From contig CM066317.1 in assembly GCA_033807775.1 (NCBI GenBank), positions 9,321,870-9,385,869 of the forward strand: DNA of 64,000 nucleotides, read 5' to 3'. This DNA is from Saussurea involucrata (Eukaryota > Streptophyta > Magnoliopsida > Asterales > Asteraceae). The number at the start of each line of letters is the position of its first letter. Positions within the stretch are counted from its first letter, which is position 1. The notes under the pieces are model-generated. The model had not been told where the DNA came from. It saw nothing but the letters and a program-made list of their open reading frames with translations, and searched no databases. Position numbers and translations under genes: made by a program. Shown here in pieces: positions 9,681 to 20,499 of the stretch.

Positions 9681-11138
9681 TCGAGGTACTCCTCCTCCCT
9701 AATACGCGAATAGTTACCACACACTTTACCAAAACAATGTGTTAACTAACATGTAGAAAATTCGACAGCATTTCGACTGTAATTTGAACATATCCATTAC
9801 ATTAAAACAATTAAACTAACAACGAGGGTGACGAGGGTGACAAAAAGTTTTTTGGGTTAAAAATGTAGTTAACCAACTTATAAAAGTAATGGTTTATTAG
9901 TTTAGAAAAAATATTCATGATTTAATTATTTATATAATTTGATTTGTTTAAATTAATATTTAATTACATTAAAACAATAAAATCATATATTTTTTCATCA
10001 TTGCAATAAAACAATACTTTTTTTTATTTATTATAGTTTATTTTTAAAAAAATTAAATAAATCAAATGATAGAATTAATATCTTATTTTATTTATTTTGA
10101 AATTGTTAATATATATATATATATATATGTAGATAGATACATACATACTTGTGTATAAATATATTGTTTTATTTTTATAGGAAAAAAGACAGAATAAGCA
10201 AAAAGGCTAAAAATGACCCTTGATTTAACGGATTTAACGAAGGCGTTAGTTAGAGGGACTGTAGTAAAAACAAATTAAATACCATAAGGACCAAATCCAC
10301 AATAAACATACCATAGGAACCCTAATAAAAAAACTATGAAAGCACATGACCAAATCCATAATTCACTCTTAAATATAATACCATAATATTTAATAATATA
10401 ATAATAGTAATATTATAATACAAATAATGAAATGTTAAAGTAATATATATTAAAGAAATGTTATAAAAGAAAATCAAAGAAATGCTACATAAACCATGCA
10501 AAATTTGGACAAAAATAATTGAAATCTAAAGTAATATTGAAAAGACTAAAAGACCCTTGAATTAATGGACTATTTTAATAAAAATTGGTTAGAGGGACCA
10601 AAAATGAAATAGATTAGCAACCATAGTGACTAAATCTGTAATTAGTTTAATAGAGGGACTAGAGTTGATAGTGAGTGTTAACAACAGGGACCAAAAATGT
10701 AATTTACTCTAAATCTTATATGTGAACACGAACATCGATATTCTTTTTTTTTGAACGGCAGAAAATATACATCAATAGGAAACCAATTCAGCCATATGGC
10801 AATCTGACCAAACAACTAGAGAGCAGGGAACGAATTCTTATACAGTAAGCTATTCTAAAGGAAGGTAGCATCACCCAACCACAGTTTGCGAGTAGTAAAC
10901 AATGCCATACGGTTTGCCGCCGAACCCGAACCGAACAGCTGCTCCAAACCAGCAGCATACGCGCAGGACCTGCACCAAAAAGCCACCAGCAACAGCCATT
11001 CCAAGGTAAGCTGTCCACAAACAGATATTACCGTACAGCGACTGTTCGGCTTAATGGGGACAGCCAAACTTCATCATCCTTCCAGGAACGTCAGCTTCTG
11101 TTTAAGATCTTCGCCTACGTCGCGCCCGGACTTAACAA

Positions 11139-13630
11139 TTAGCTACTCCAATCAGTTCGCAGCTTTGTTTCACGATGCTTGATCCAATCGAAAATTTTTA
11201 GCTGCATAGTGAAAAAACGATCCGAAATCTTCCCTTGCTCTTTCTCAAATATCACCTTGTTCCGATGAGTCCATATAAGATAAATTACGAACCAAATTGT
11301 TGCTGTCCATCTTGAGACTATTCTTGCATTGTTACTTACTGGTCCGCATAGTCCCAATAAATAACTTACCGAATTAATAGTCACTAAGTTGATGTTCCAC
11401 CATCTTCCGATTTGGAGCCAAAGTGTTTTCACCTCCTCACAATTAATCAACGCATGGTCTACCGTCTCAACCAAAAGCCCACACCTTGGACACAATAGGG
11501 TATCCAATTCGATTCCCAATTTGTCCAAAACCTCTCGAGTTGGGATCCTCCCAATCCTTACCCTCCAAATGAATACACATATTTTTTTTGGAATCGAATT
11601 AACCCATTTTGTTTCCATCCAAATATTCTCATCACTCACTCTTTTTTCTTCTAAGAGCCTCCTCACCTTCTTAACCGAAAACCCATTTTGAGGGTCCAAA
11701 GACCAAACCACCCTATCCCTCCTACCTCTACTTGGAATCTTGGATTGGAGCAAGGAAACTAGATTTGTGAGTTCCCCTAGTTCCCTTCCCCTTGGGTCAC
11801 GCCTCCACCCCCACTTCCACTCCCACTCATCTTCCACCCACTCCCCTCTACCCACCACTGAGACACTTTTATTTGTCTCAAGTTGATAGAGCCTCGGGCA
11901 TTCATCCTTTAAAGGTCGGGATGAGACCCAACGCTCCTCCCAAAATCTTGTCTCCGCTCCATCCCCTAACTCCTTTACCAACGACCCCGCAAGATCTACT
12001 CCTTCCTTCTCTAACTCTCTCCCCACCCTTACAACATCCCTTCACACCCCGACCCCCTTCAAATTATTATTGTTTCTTTCTATCAAACCCCCGTCCCAAC
12101 CATAAATACTCCGAATTACCGTTACCCATAAAGTCTCCCTATCCTCCTTGAACCTCCACCACCATTTGCATAAAAGAGCCCAATTCATATCCTTTAGACC
12201 CCCCACATTTAGCCCCCCCCCCCCCCCCCTTTTGAAATCCCCCAAGACCGAATCCCATTTTACCCACGCAAGAGGTCGATTTTTTTGCACATCCTCACTA
12301 CCACCCCCACCCCCCAAAAGAATTGACTCCTTACTCTCTCAAGAATTTTTATCACACCAAGCAGGGCCCGAAACAAGGAAAAGAAGTATAGCGATGTACT
12401 ACCAAGAACCGATCTTACCAAAGATAGTAGTCCTCCATAAGAGATCATCTTCCCTTTCCACGATGCAAGTTTGTCTTTCATCTTCTCGACCGCTGGCTTC
12501 CAATGTTCTAATTTCCGCATAGACGCACCAACCGGGAGTCCAAGATAGATAAAAGGGAGTGTATCATATCCGCACCCCAATCTTATTGCCCAAGTTTTCA
12601 CCTCTTCCTCCGGCACACCCACACCATAGATTTTACTTTTGCTCAAGTTTATCTTTAGCCCCGAAACTTGATGAAAGCACTTCAATGTTCTCATTAAGTT
12701 CTTTATATTGGCTAACTTCCACTCGCCAAAAAAGATCGCATCGTCCGCGTATTGTAGATGTGAAATTAAAGTCCCATCACGACCAACTTTGATTCCTTCA
12801 AACATCCCTTTGTCCACCGCTTCCTCCATCATAACATGTAGGCTTTCGGCTACCATAAGGAATAAGAACGGTGCAAGAGGGTCACCTTGACGCAATCCTT
12901 TCTCCATTTGTAACTCCCTTGTTGGAGATCCGTTGATTAGTACGGATATCCTTGATGAGCTAAGACATGCCTTCATCCAACCTCTCCATTTTTCCAAAAA
13001 GCCCATCGCTTCCATAATCATGAAAAGAAACGTCCAATCAACCGTGTCGTAGGCTTTCTCAAAATCTACCTTAAATATCAAGCCTCTCTTCTTTATTTTC
13101 CTAAGAAAAGCCACTGTCTCATTTGCTACAAGAATCCCATCGAGGATGAATCTTCCTTTCACGAAAGCGCTTTGTTCTTTGCTTATTAGCTTGCTCATCA
13201 CCACTTTCAATCTCTCTGATAATATTTTTGACACAATTTTGTATAAAATACCAATGAGGCTAATTGGTCTAAATTCATTTAGACCAATCGGGTTTGGGTT
13301 TTTTGGAACCAAAGTTATGAACGACGCATTGCATCCATCACTCCACTCCCCTTTTTCCATGAACCAGTCGATTGCTGCCATCAAGTCCACTTTTACCAAG
13401 CCCCAGTAGTCCTTTATGAATCCAATTGTGAATCCATCCGGGCCCGGAGCCTTGTTACTTCCACACTCCTTAATTGCAGTCCAAACCTCCTCCTTCGATA
13501 CCCTCCTTTCCAAGTTACGTGCTTCATCCTCCCCTATTTTATTTATACGATCCATTGTTAAAGTTGGTCGGTCCTCCGATACGCAGCGGTTTCTGAAAGA
13601 TCCTATAATAGAAGAGATCTCAAAAAGCAA
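11139..13630 (-). pseudogene. LINE ORF2 fragment: reverse transcriptase and zf-RVT
   Basis: Read from 13630 down, the non-LTR reverse transcriptase blocks follow in order: APGPDGF, FRPISLIGILYKIVSK, QSAFVKGRFILDG, the catalytic KVDFEKAYDTVDW, GLRQGDPLAPFLF and YADD (LQYADDAIFF). After 12260-12320 the reading passes to another frame at or near a poly-C run (12217-12230). An in-frame TGA lies near 12042. The C-terminal part (12026-11139) has the reverse-transcriptase zinc-binding region (WSLDPQNGFSVKKVRR, then IPKKICVFIWRV, and CPRCGLLVETVDHALINCE). The endonuclease domain is absent because of the inversion/deletion junction near 13600. The first residues of the open frame (to about 13600) are outside LINE sense sequence. 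It cannot be active. Confidence 0.88.
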
Positions 13631-14359
13631 TCAGACCCCTAACGTAGTGGAAGATGATGCATTAAATCAGGATGGGTTTATTTTAATAAAGGATAATTCA
13701 AAAACAAATCCACTTCCTAAAATAGTGGAGGATGGTGCAATAAATCAGGAAGGTTGTAAATAAGTAATGGAAAACTCAAAAAATAATGAACTTTCTAAAG
13801 TAGTGGAGGATGAGACAAATAATCAAGGAAGCCTTAAGGAAAAGGAAAAAAAGGCAATTAACAGTAGCGATTCCTCAAGGGTAAAAAGGAGAGACAATTT
13901 GGTTTTTGGTAGAAACAGGGTAAGCTTTCATTATCTGAAGCAAATGGCAAGGAGTAACGCACAAAAGAAAGGAACCTTAAAGAAAACGTTAGACGGTGGG
14001 GGAGATGAAGAGAAAAGACAGGAAGAGATCACAAGGAGGGGGGGGGGGGGTCGATATCATTGGCGACTAAGGCGACTCTCTCAAACGAATTAAAAAGCTT
14101 GGATAGCCAAGAAGGACCGGAAGAGTTTGGTAATGCAATGGGTGTCAAGTGGAAATCGAAAGAGGGGAAGCTGACTTCACAGGGAATAGCGGAGAAGAAG
14201 GCCTGAAATTGCCGGGTGAGTGTCGTTTTATTGATGTGTTTTAATGAAGATAGTATCTCTAAATGTAAGGGGACTTGGGTCGAAAAATAAAAAACATTGG
14301 GTTAGAGAAATTTGTACAAAAGAGAAGATGTGTTTACTAATGATACAGGAAACAAAAAA
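13600..14359 (+). pseudogene. Inverted LINE 5' segment: ORF1 C-terminus plus start of ORF2 endonuclease
   Basis: The plus-strand frames 13600-13763 and 13767-14093 encode Asp/Asn/Lys-rich sequence with repeats of the type VVEDxxxNQxG, separated by an in-frame TAA (13761-13763), compatible with a LINE ORF1 tail. At 14244 an ATG opens MKIVSLNVRGLGSKNKK, the signature start of a plant LINE endonuclease (EEP family). This frame is cut after about 38 codons at the right TSD (14360). A poly-G run lies at 14039-14050. Orientation is opposite to the reverse transcriptase part. Confidence 0.75.
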
Positions 14360-14374
14360 AACATCGATATTCTT

Positions 14375-14861
14375 AATTGGTCTTTTGAAATGTAATAATC
14401 GTAACATACTATTATAAGACTGTAATAATTAGGTGTATATTGTTTCATATGTGAACCCTAACATAGATTCACATGTAAATTTTAATCATAACTAAATTAA
14501 GAGCCAATAAAAAGAAAAAATATATATATACAAACAAAAATTAAGAGCCAAGAAAAAAGAAAAAAATGTAATACTAGATCATCGATGAACAATATCAAAA
14601 CCCCACGTCAATCGATCGATAACCGACAATTTTGTGTGTGGGTTTTAATCTAACGGTCGCTTTTAAGAAGATGAATAAATACAACACATAACCAAAAATA
14701 GCATCTCGATCCAAATAAAAAATTCAATTAAAATATGATAGATGATCGACATAGATGAAGAATCAAGACAAATAAACCCCCAAACTCGTATATCATATAT
14801 ATATTTACATATAAATTAGTCGGTCCATCAAAATATTTATATATACGTTCAATAGGACGAT
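14375..14861. other. AT-rich intergenic sequence
   Basis: No gene recognised. Contains repeated ACATGTGAA/TTCACATG-type words that continue to 15130. Confidence 0.4.
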
Positions 14862-15214
14862 AATCAAATGAGAACCACAAATATGTTACAAATCCGTGAG
14901 AACCAATATTAAAATATTTTTTTACATGATTTTTTTTCATCAAAACCTATGATTTAAAGTATTGTTTCACATATGTTCGTGTTCACCTTGTGAAAAGATT
15001 ACATGTGAAAATTGAATTTTGATTCATCGGTGAAATGGAAAATACACGTAAAAAATATTTACATGGTGAAACAAATCCATGTGAAACTATCATATTATGA
15101 AACAAATATATGTGAAACAAAATATATTAAATCCTAGCATTTGATGAAAAAATATCCTGTAAAAAAATATTTTTATATCGGTTCTCACGGGTTTGTAATG
15201 GTTCTCATTTGATT
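14862..15214. repeat. Inverted-repeat MITE-like element with AGAACC arms
   Basis: AATCAAATGAGAACC (14862) and GGTTCTCATTTGATT (15200) are exact inverse ends. The arms extend about 75-80 bp (14862-14942 and 15141-15214), including CCGTGAGAACC and TTTTTTTACA blocks. No TSD established. Confidence 0.6.
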
Positions 15215-15240
15215 TAACCTCAGATCACATATATAAATAA

Positions 15241-15356
15241 GGGAAATTAATTGAAATACCCTTAGTTGACTTCAGATTCATCTAAATGCCCCATCTCTCT
15301 CCAACTTAACAAAAATGCCCTGAAAATCCGTGGCCCAACCCGTGGCCCACGGATTT
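15241..15356 (+). repeat. Left TIR of the MULE (116 bp)
   Basis: Starts GGGAAATTAATTGAAATACC and ends ACCCGTGGCCCACGGATTT. It mirrors 20375-20490 with about two mismatches. Confidence 0.92.
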
Positions 15357-15676
15357 TTATACAGAAATCGACATACACGGTACATAAGCCCGTAGGAGTC
15401 CGTGGCCGACAAACTAATCCGTGGCCCAAGCTAAAGTCTGTGGCCCACGGGATTGGTGATGGAAACCCTAACCCGTGGCCCTAAGCTAAAGTTCGTGGCC
15501 CACGGGAATGTGGCTGGAAACCCTAATCCGTGGTTCGTCCTACCTACCCCACCCACACCATTTAATCCGTGGCCATTCTATAAATTGAAGAGGGGGACCA
15601 CGAGAAAACACACAACTCTCACTCTCACTCTCTCATCATAGTCGTGTGGTGCACGCGTTTAAACAACTTGAACGTG

Positions 15677-17631
15677 ATGGCTCGTAAGGTAAGTTTTGAA
15701 ACCTCGTTGTTGTATTTATGTGTTATTTGTGTTTTAATAAAATGTGTTTGATATATTTATTCGAATATATAAGTTAAGTTTCATAACCTCATTGTGTTAT
15801 ATATAGCGTGTTTTATTAAAATATGTCTAAACTGTGTTATATATTTGTTATATTAGAGCCTGTTTTTTAATAAAATGTATGTTATTAATATCATCTTATT
15901 TCTAAAAATGTGTGTTAGATATATATCATGATTTTTATAAAAATGTTTGTTAGATTAGAGCCTTTTTTTATATAAAAACGTTTTTTATAAAAAATGTTAG
16001 ATTAGAACCTGTTTTTTTATAAAAATGTTTGTTAGACATATGATGATTTTTTAAAAAATGTTTGTTAGATTAGAGCCTGTTTTTTTTATAAAAATGTTTT
16101 TTTATAAAAATGTTAGATTAGAGCCTGTTTTTTTTATAAAAATGTTTGTTAGACATATGATTATTTTTTAAAAAATGTTTGTTAGATATATGATGTTATT
16201 TATAATTTAGGTCCCTTAAGTTTGCCCAAATTACAACTTAGGTCCGTGAAGTTTGTATAATTACGAATTAGGCCTCTTAAGTTTGCATAAATACGATTTT
16301 GGTCCCTTAAGTTTGCAAATTACAACTTAGGTCCTTGAACTTTGCATAATGATAAATTAGGTCCCTTAAGTTTGCATAAAACACAACTTAGGTCCTTGAA
16401 CTTTGCATAATGACAAATTAGGTCCCTTAAGTTTGCATAAATACGATTTTGGTCCCTTAAGTTTGCCCAAAACACAACTTAGGTCCGTGAAGTTTGCATA
16501 ATTACGAATTAGGCCTCTTAAGTTTGCATAAATATGATTTTGGTCCCTTAAGTTTGCCCAAAACACAACTTAGGTCCGTGAAGTTTGCATAATTACGAAT
16601 TAGGCCTCTCAAGTTTGCATAAATACAATTTTGGTCCCTTAAGTTTTCAAATTACAACTTAGGTCCTTGAACTTTGCATAATGATAAATTAGGTCCCTTA
16701 AGTTTGCATAAAACACAACTTAGGTCCTTGAACTTTGCATAATGACAAATTAGGTCCCTTAAGTTTGCATAAATACAAATTTGGTCCCTTAAGTTTGCCC
16801 AAAACACAACTTAGGTCCATGAAGTTTGCATAATTACGAATTAGGCCTCTTAAGTTTGCATAAATATGATTTTGGTCCCTTAAGTTTGCCCAAAACACAA
16901 CTTAGGTCCGTGAAGTTTGCATAATTACGAATTAGGCCTCTTAAGTTTGCATAAATACGATTTTGGTCCCTTAAGTTTGCCCAAAACACAACTTAGGTCC
17001 GTGAAGTTTGCATAATTACTAATTACGCCTCTTAAGTTTGCATAAATACGATTTTGGTCCCTTAAGGTTGCATAATTTAAACTAAGGTCCTTGAACTTTT
17101 CATAATGACAAATGAGGTCCCTTAACTTTGCATAAATACGATTTGGTCCCTTACCTTTTCATTACCATGTAGGAGGATTTTTACTATACGGACTTGACGC
17201 TCAAGTGTTGCCTGTCATTTGCAAAAGAAATTAAAACCCATATGGGCAATCTAACTGGACGGGAATTGATCTCAAGATTTCAGCTCACACCTTTCGGTCC
17301 ATGGCTCCACGTTACCATGACTGATGGCCACCCGACGCTGGTTCACATGTTTTTGCAAAGGGATGTCATTGTGCGAAACGCAGATCATTACGTGATGTAT
17401 TTTGATGTGTATGGACGTCACATGCACTTTGGGAGTGTTGAGTTCTGTCTTCTGACAGGACTCCGTTTCGGACCAGAACCCTCTCTTCCTCCCCTACCAA
17501 CTGACGGGTTCGTTAGTAGGGTTTGGCCCGGAACCAATCCGGAGGACTTGAAGATAGACTTTCTCTGTATCGGACCTTCCCCTCGAGATGGACCAGAACC
17601 CTCTCTTCCTCCCCTACTAATCCACACCTAG
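15677..17631 (+). pseudogene. Truncated DUF1985 / ULP-like MULE passenger gene, two exons
   Basis: Exon 1 (15677-15688) is just ATG GCT CGT AAG, followed by a GTAAG donor. The intron (15689-17172) is 1,484 bp and largely a tandem array. Exon 2 starts at 17173 after CATGTAG and gives EDFYYTDLTLKC..., then the DUF1985-type block (LISRFQLTPFGPWLH, RDVIVRNADHYVMYFDVYGR, HFGSVEFCLLTGLRFG). A TATA-like TTCTATAAATTG lies near 15576. The frame ends at 17629-17631 after only about 150 codons. Full ULP-like genes continue into a C48 peptidase domain, and no His/Asp/Cys triad region is present. Around 17555-17670 a segment of about 79 bp containing CTTTCTCTGTATCGGACC is tandemly duplicated, suggesting repair at the break. 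Expression unknown. Confidence 0.65.
16207..17165. repeat. Tandem array of about 33-bp monomers with a 332-bp higher-order period
   Basis: Monomers follow TTAGGTCCCTTAAGTTTGCA plus a short AT-rich tail, with variants (GGCCTCTTAAG, GGTCCGTGAAG, TTTGCCCAAAACACAAC). A block starting near 16366 recurs almost unchanged at 16698, giving a 332-bp period of about ten monomers. The array forms most of the passenger-gene intron. The multiple-of-three monomer spacing creates spurious minus-strand frames. Confidence 0.85.
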
Positions 17632-17751
17632 CACACTTTCTCTGTATCGGACCTTCCCCCCGAGATGGACGTCGATCATTCTTTGATGGTCTCCCAGCAC
17701 GTTTCTTTGTTATTAACGGTGGATAGCATGGAGGAAGGGGGTGGTGTGGCA

Positions 17752-19956
17752 CTACCCATGATTCAGGGGTCCAGCTGGATGAATTAACTCCCGATATGTA
17801 GCTCGGTAATTTTCGGACGTGAAGTAACTTATAGCCAAATCACTGCAATCTCTGCGACCCATATGTCTTGCAGCGGCGATGGCATGACCGCACGGCAACC
17901 CAGAACCTTGCCATTGCAGGAATGTACATTCATGGTTGTTCATATCGACAGCCGCGTCCAAACGGTGATCCCGAACCTGGTACTTGTCATGTCCAATGCC
18001 GAAAACCCTCCAAGTGGTAGACTTTCCGGCCCTTCTGAGAAGCACCTTCTCCGCCTCTGGTGTAACTCTGCTACGCATTTGATCTACAATTACATGTGTT
18101 AATTATGTTAAGATTTATAAACATCACAAAACTTATATATATATATATATACATATACGTTCCAATTTTTAGATTTTATCAACCTCCCTTTAGTCGTCGA
18201 AGATAGTACCACTCTTGTTGAAAGGTGCGAAAGTACTCCATAAGTTGCACAATCGGTAATCTACGAGCAAAACGAGAGAGTGCATTCACCGACTCTACAC
18301 TGTTGGAGGTCATAATGTTATATCGTACACCAGGAAAATGGGCCCTTGACCACCTCTCCTTACAAGCATCGTCCATAACTTTAACTCCATTAGGTACACT
18401 AATTCGTAATGCATTCATGTAACGGTCAAACTCCCGAACCGTGTACGCCTTGCATGTCTTCCAGTAGGTCGTGTTGTACGTCGTAATATGTTTGTCCTTG
18501 CTCTTCACGTTCATATCCAAATGCCGGCAACATAGGGCATGAGGGGTATTTGGGTACACGGCGGAAATTGCAGCGCTTATGGCCGGAGCCCTGTCGGACA
18601 TAAACACTAACCCTGCCGGCTCTCCGATACATTCTCTCAACATGGACAAAAACCAACCCCACTCCTCCCCGGTCTCGGACTTTCCTACTCCGAAACCAAT
18701 GGGCACAATGTTTTGATTTCCGTCCATGGCAACAGCCAAAAACATCATACCCAAGTAACGTCCCTTTAAATGGGCAGCGTCTATCACAACGACACGACTA
18801 AGATTTGTCAAAAAGGTTCTGATCTGCAAAAATGTTGGTGGCTTCCGTCAGTAAATGTTATAGTTTATAATATGTAAACATATGACGTATTTATATATGT
18901 ACCGCAACTCCAAGGGCAGCAAAACACAACTCAAAACGTCCGTTTGAATCTGTCCGTATTCTGGTGCGTGTAACTGGATTATTCAACTCTAGATTATATA
19001 AATATGTAGGGAGTCGTTCATACGACTCCTCAGGAGTGCCCCTCACCAGTAGTAGGGCCCTACATCGCGCACGCCAACTTTGGTGGTAACCAATTACAAT
19101 TCTCTATTGCACATACAGCCACATATCTTTCTTTGTCAGATTTCTTAACTTTTCTCTCAAAACCTTCTTCAATGAACTTAATGCCGAGCTGTATAATCAT
19201 TTCATCCTTTGTTTCAAACATCTGACCTTCGCGTATCCTTGAACTACGATTATAAGGTGCAGGTTGGTAGGTTGGTATAGAGGTCTCTGAGGTTCGAAGG
19301 GGAGAAGGCATATCAAAATAATCATTTAACTCATTAAATGATTTATTACTAGGGACATATTCCTCATCATTATCGGTATCTGAGTGGTCAAAATCAGATA
19401 TACCCACTGTGAAAACGTGGGCTTCGTCATCAGCAACTCCAAAAAACCGTCTTCCTTCGTCTTCTACTTCTTCTTCTAATCCTTGCGTCTCCGGAACAAA
19501 TTCGGTATAACAGTCATTAAGACCATATGTATGATCCGGATTATTTGTTGCGTCATATGACGCCTCAAATTGAGAACACTCACCGACATGGGTTTCGTCA
19601 TCACCTTCATCCTCACCTTCGTCATCACCTTCGTTGCACATCGATGGATTGACATACACAAAAAGAGCTGGAGGTCTGTCTGACTCGACTGCAAATTGCA
19701 TAAAATCAGAAACATGTCCATCGTCGGTTAACTCGAAGATTGAGCCATCATTCATGTACACTAACTTGGTTTCACCAACAGCCGAGTCAATACCACATTT
19801 TTCAATGGCATAAGCAAGCAACTTTTGATGTGTAATGTTTACTTTCAGTTTCATACCATGCTTAGATTTATAAGCAAAATCCCACACATCGTTATGTTGC
19901 ACCCATTCACCATCGAAACAAAAATATAGCTTAGCTTTTTCAACATGTGAACTCAT
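17752..19956 (-). pseudogene. MuDR-like (mudrA) transposase, internally deleted
   Basis: Start ATG at 19956. The N-terminal segment (19956 to about 19077) has an acidic linker and the beginning of the MuDR DNA-binding region (EGQMFETKDEMIIQLGIKF ... CAIENCNW). It then runs out of frame: the continuation (RARCRALLLVRGTPEESYERL...) is in another frame from about 19065 down. The segment usually between these, about 100 residues of zinc-binding region, is missing. An intron of 79 bp (18902 to 18824, GT-AG) leads to the MULE catalytic domain (VVVIDAAHLKG; LVFMSDRAP; NSVESVNALSRF, the expected Asp, Asp and Glu positions). A 100-bp intron (18183 to 18084) leads to the last exon with the SWIM finger (HECTFLQWQGSGLPCGHA). 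In this finger the usual CxC reads CTF, so one cysteine is lost. The deletion alone should prevent a full-length product. Confidence 0.85.
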
Positions 19957-20194
19957 TTTTCAGTAGAAAGAAAAGGATTCAAATGATGAAAACAGAAAGA
20001 GATGTGATTTAAATGGTGAAGAGATGAAATGAGATGTAATTCAAATGGCTTAGAGCTTACTGATTTTATAGATAAAAGGGATGTGATTCCAACCATACAA
20101 TTGTGGAATGCATGCCAAAAAACGTACACTTTATCTTGTGGAATGCATGCCAAAAACTGCAAAAAAAACAAAAAAATTGATCACGTGATAACCC

Positions 20195-20405
20195 TATTCC
20201 GTGGGCCACGGGCCAAATGTTCGTGGGCCACGGCCTAAATGTCCTTGGGCCACGGACTTAGGGGCAAAATCAACTTTTTAATATAAATCCGTGGGTCACG
20301 GACCATATGTCCGTGGGCCACGGACTAAATGTCCGTGGCAACGGACTAAGGGGCAAAGTCGTCATTTTGAATACAAATCCGTGGGCCACGGGTTGGGCCA
20401 CGGAT
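20195..20405. repeat. Subterminal CCGTGGGCCACGG palindrome array
   Basis: The palindrome CCGTGGGCCACGG or a close variant recurs about every 25-50 bp with ACTAAATGT-type spacers. A matching set occurs at the left end (15325-15575, CCGTGGCCCACGG). Similar GC palindromes fill the small MULE at 8673-9068. Such subterminal motifs are candidate transposase-binding sites. Confidence 0.65.
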
Positions 20406-20490
20406 TTTCAGGGTATTTTTGTTAATTTGGAGAGAGATGGGGCATTTAGATGAATCTGAAGTCAACTAAGGGTATTTCAATTAATTTCCC
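20375..20490 (-). repeat. Right TIR of the MULE (116 bp)
   Basis: Inverse copy of 15241-15356. It probably contains the transposase promoter side, since the transposase reads leftward from 19956. Confidence 0.92.
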
Positions 20491-20499
20491 TATAAATAA

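Larger units (their letters stand above)
8003..10709. mobile_element. Foldback Mutator-like element with arms of about 850 bp
   Basis: Ends are GAGTAAAATACATTTTTGG (left) and the inverse of GAGTAAATTACATTTTTGG (right). It is flanked by the 9-bp repeat TAAATCTTA at 7994-8002 and 10710-10718, the MULE-length TSD. Left arm 8003 to about 9289 and right arm about 9849-10709 are inverted copies, once the 405 bp of the nested insertion and its TSD is removed. A loop of about 560 bp separates them. No transposase is present. Confidence 0.8.
10746..14359 (-). mobile_element. L1-type LINE with 5' inversion (twin-priming structure)
   Basis: Flanked by a 15-bp TSD, AACATCGATATTCTT (10731-10745 and 14360-14374). 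The minus-strand 3' end has an oligo(A) tail (T run 10745-10752). From 14359 down, the first segment, about 14359 to 13600, carries LINE ORF1 C-terminus and the start of ORF2 endonuclease on the plus strand, that is inverted. The rest (about 13600 to 10746) carries reverse transcriptase and the zinc-binding domain on the minus strand. Most of the endonuclease domain is missing at the junction. This is the layout expected from twin priming during target-primed reverse transcription. Confidence 0.88.
15241..20490. mobile_element. MuDR-type MULE (Kaonashi-like) with transposase and ULP-like passenger gene
   Basis: A perfect 9-bp TSD, TATAAATAA (15232-15240 and 20491-20499), brackets a 5,250-bp element. 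Its TIRs of 116 bp (15241-15356 and 20375-20490) differ at only about two positions. The minus strand encodes a MuDR-like transposase (19956 to 17752) and the plus strand a DUF1985-containing gene (15677-17631); the two converge. Plant MULEs carrying ULP protease-like genes with DUF1985 are known as Kaonashi elements. Here the passenger gene has lost the peptidase part. Near-identical TIRs and a perfect TSD suggest a fairly recent insertion, despite the damaged transposase, implying mobilisation in trans. Confidence 0.9.

Noticed and set aside
10886..13409. Plus-strand ORFs across 10886-13409
   Set aside because: Antisense shadows of the LINE reverse transcriptase; Ser/Pro/Leu-rich and without domains.
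16366..16898. Two near-identical minus-strand ORFs of 66 codons
   Set aside because: Frames created by the tandem array in the MULE passenger-gene intron; the 332-bp offset is the higher-order period, not gene duplication.
16207..17165. CRISPR-like regular repeat spacing
   Set aside because: Monomers are contiguous variants of one sequence with no unique spacers, in a plant transposon; an ordinary tandem array.
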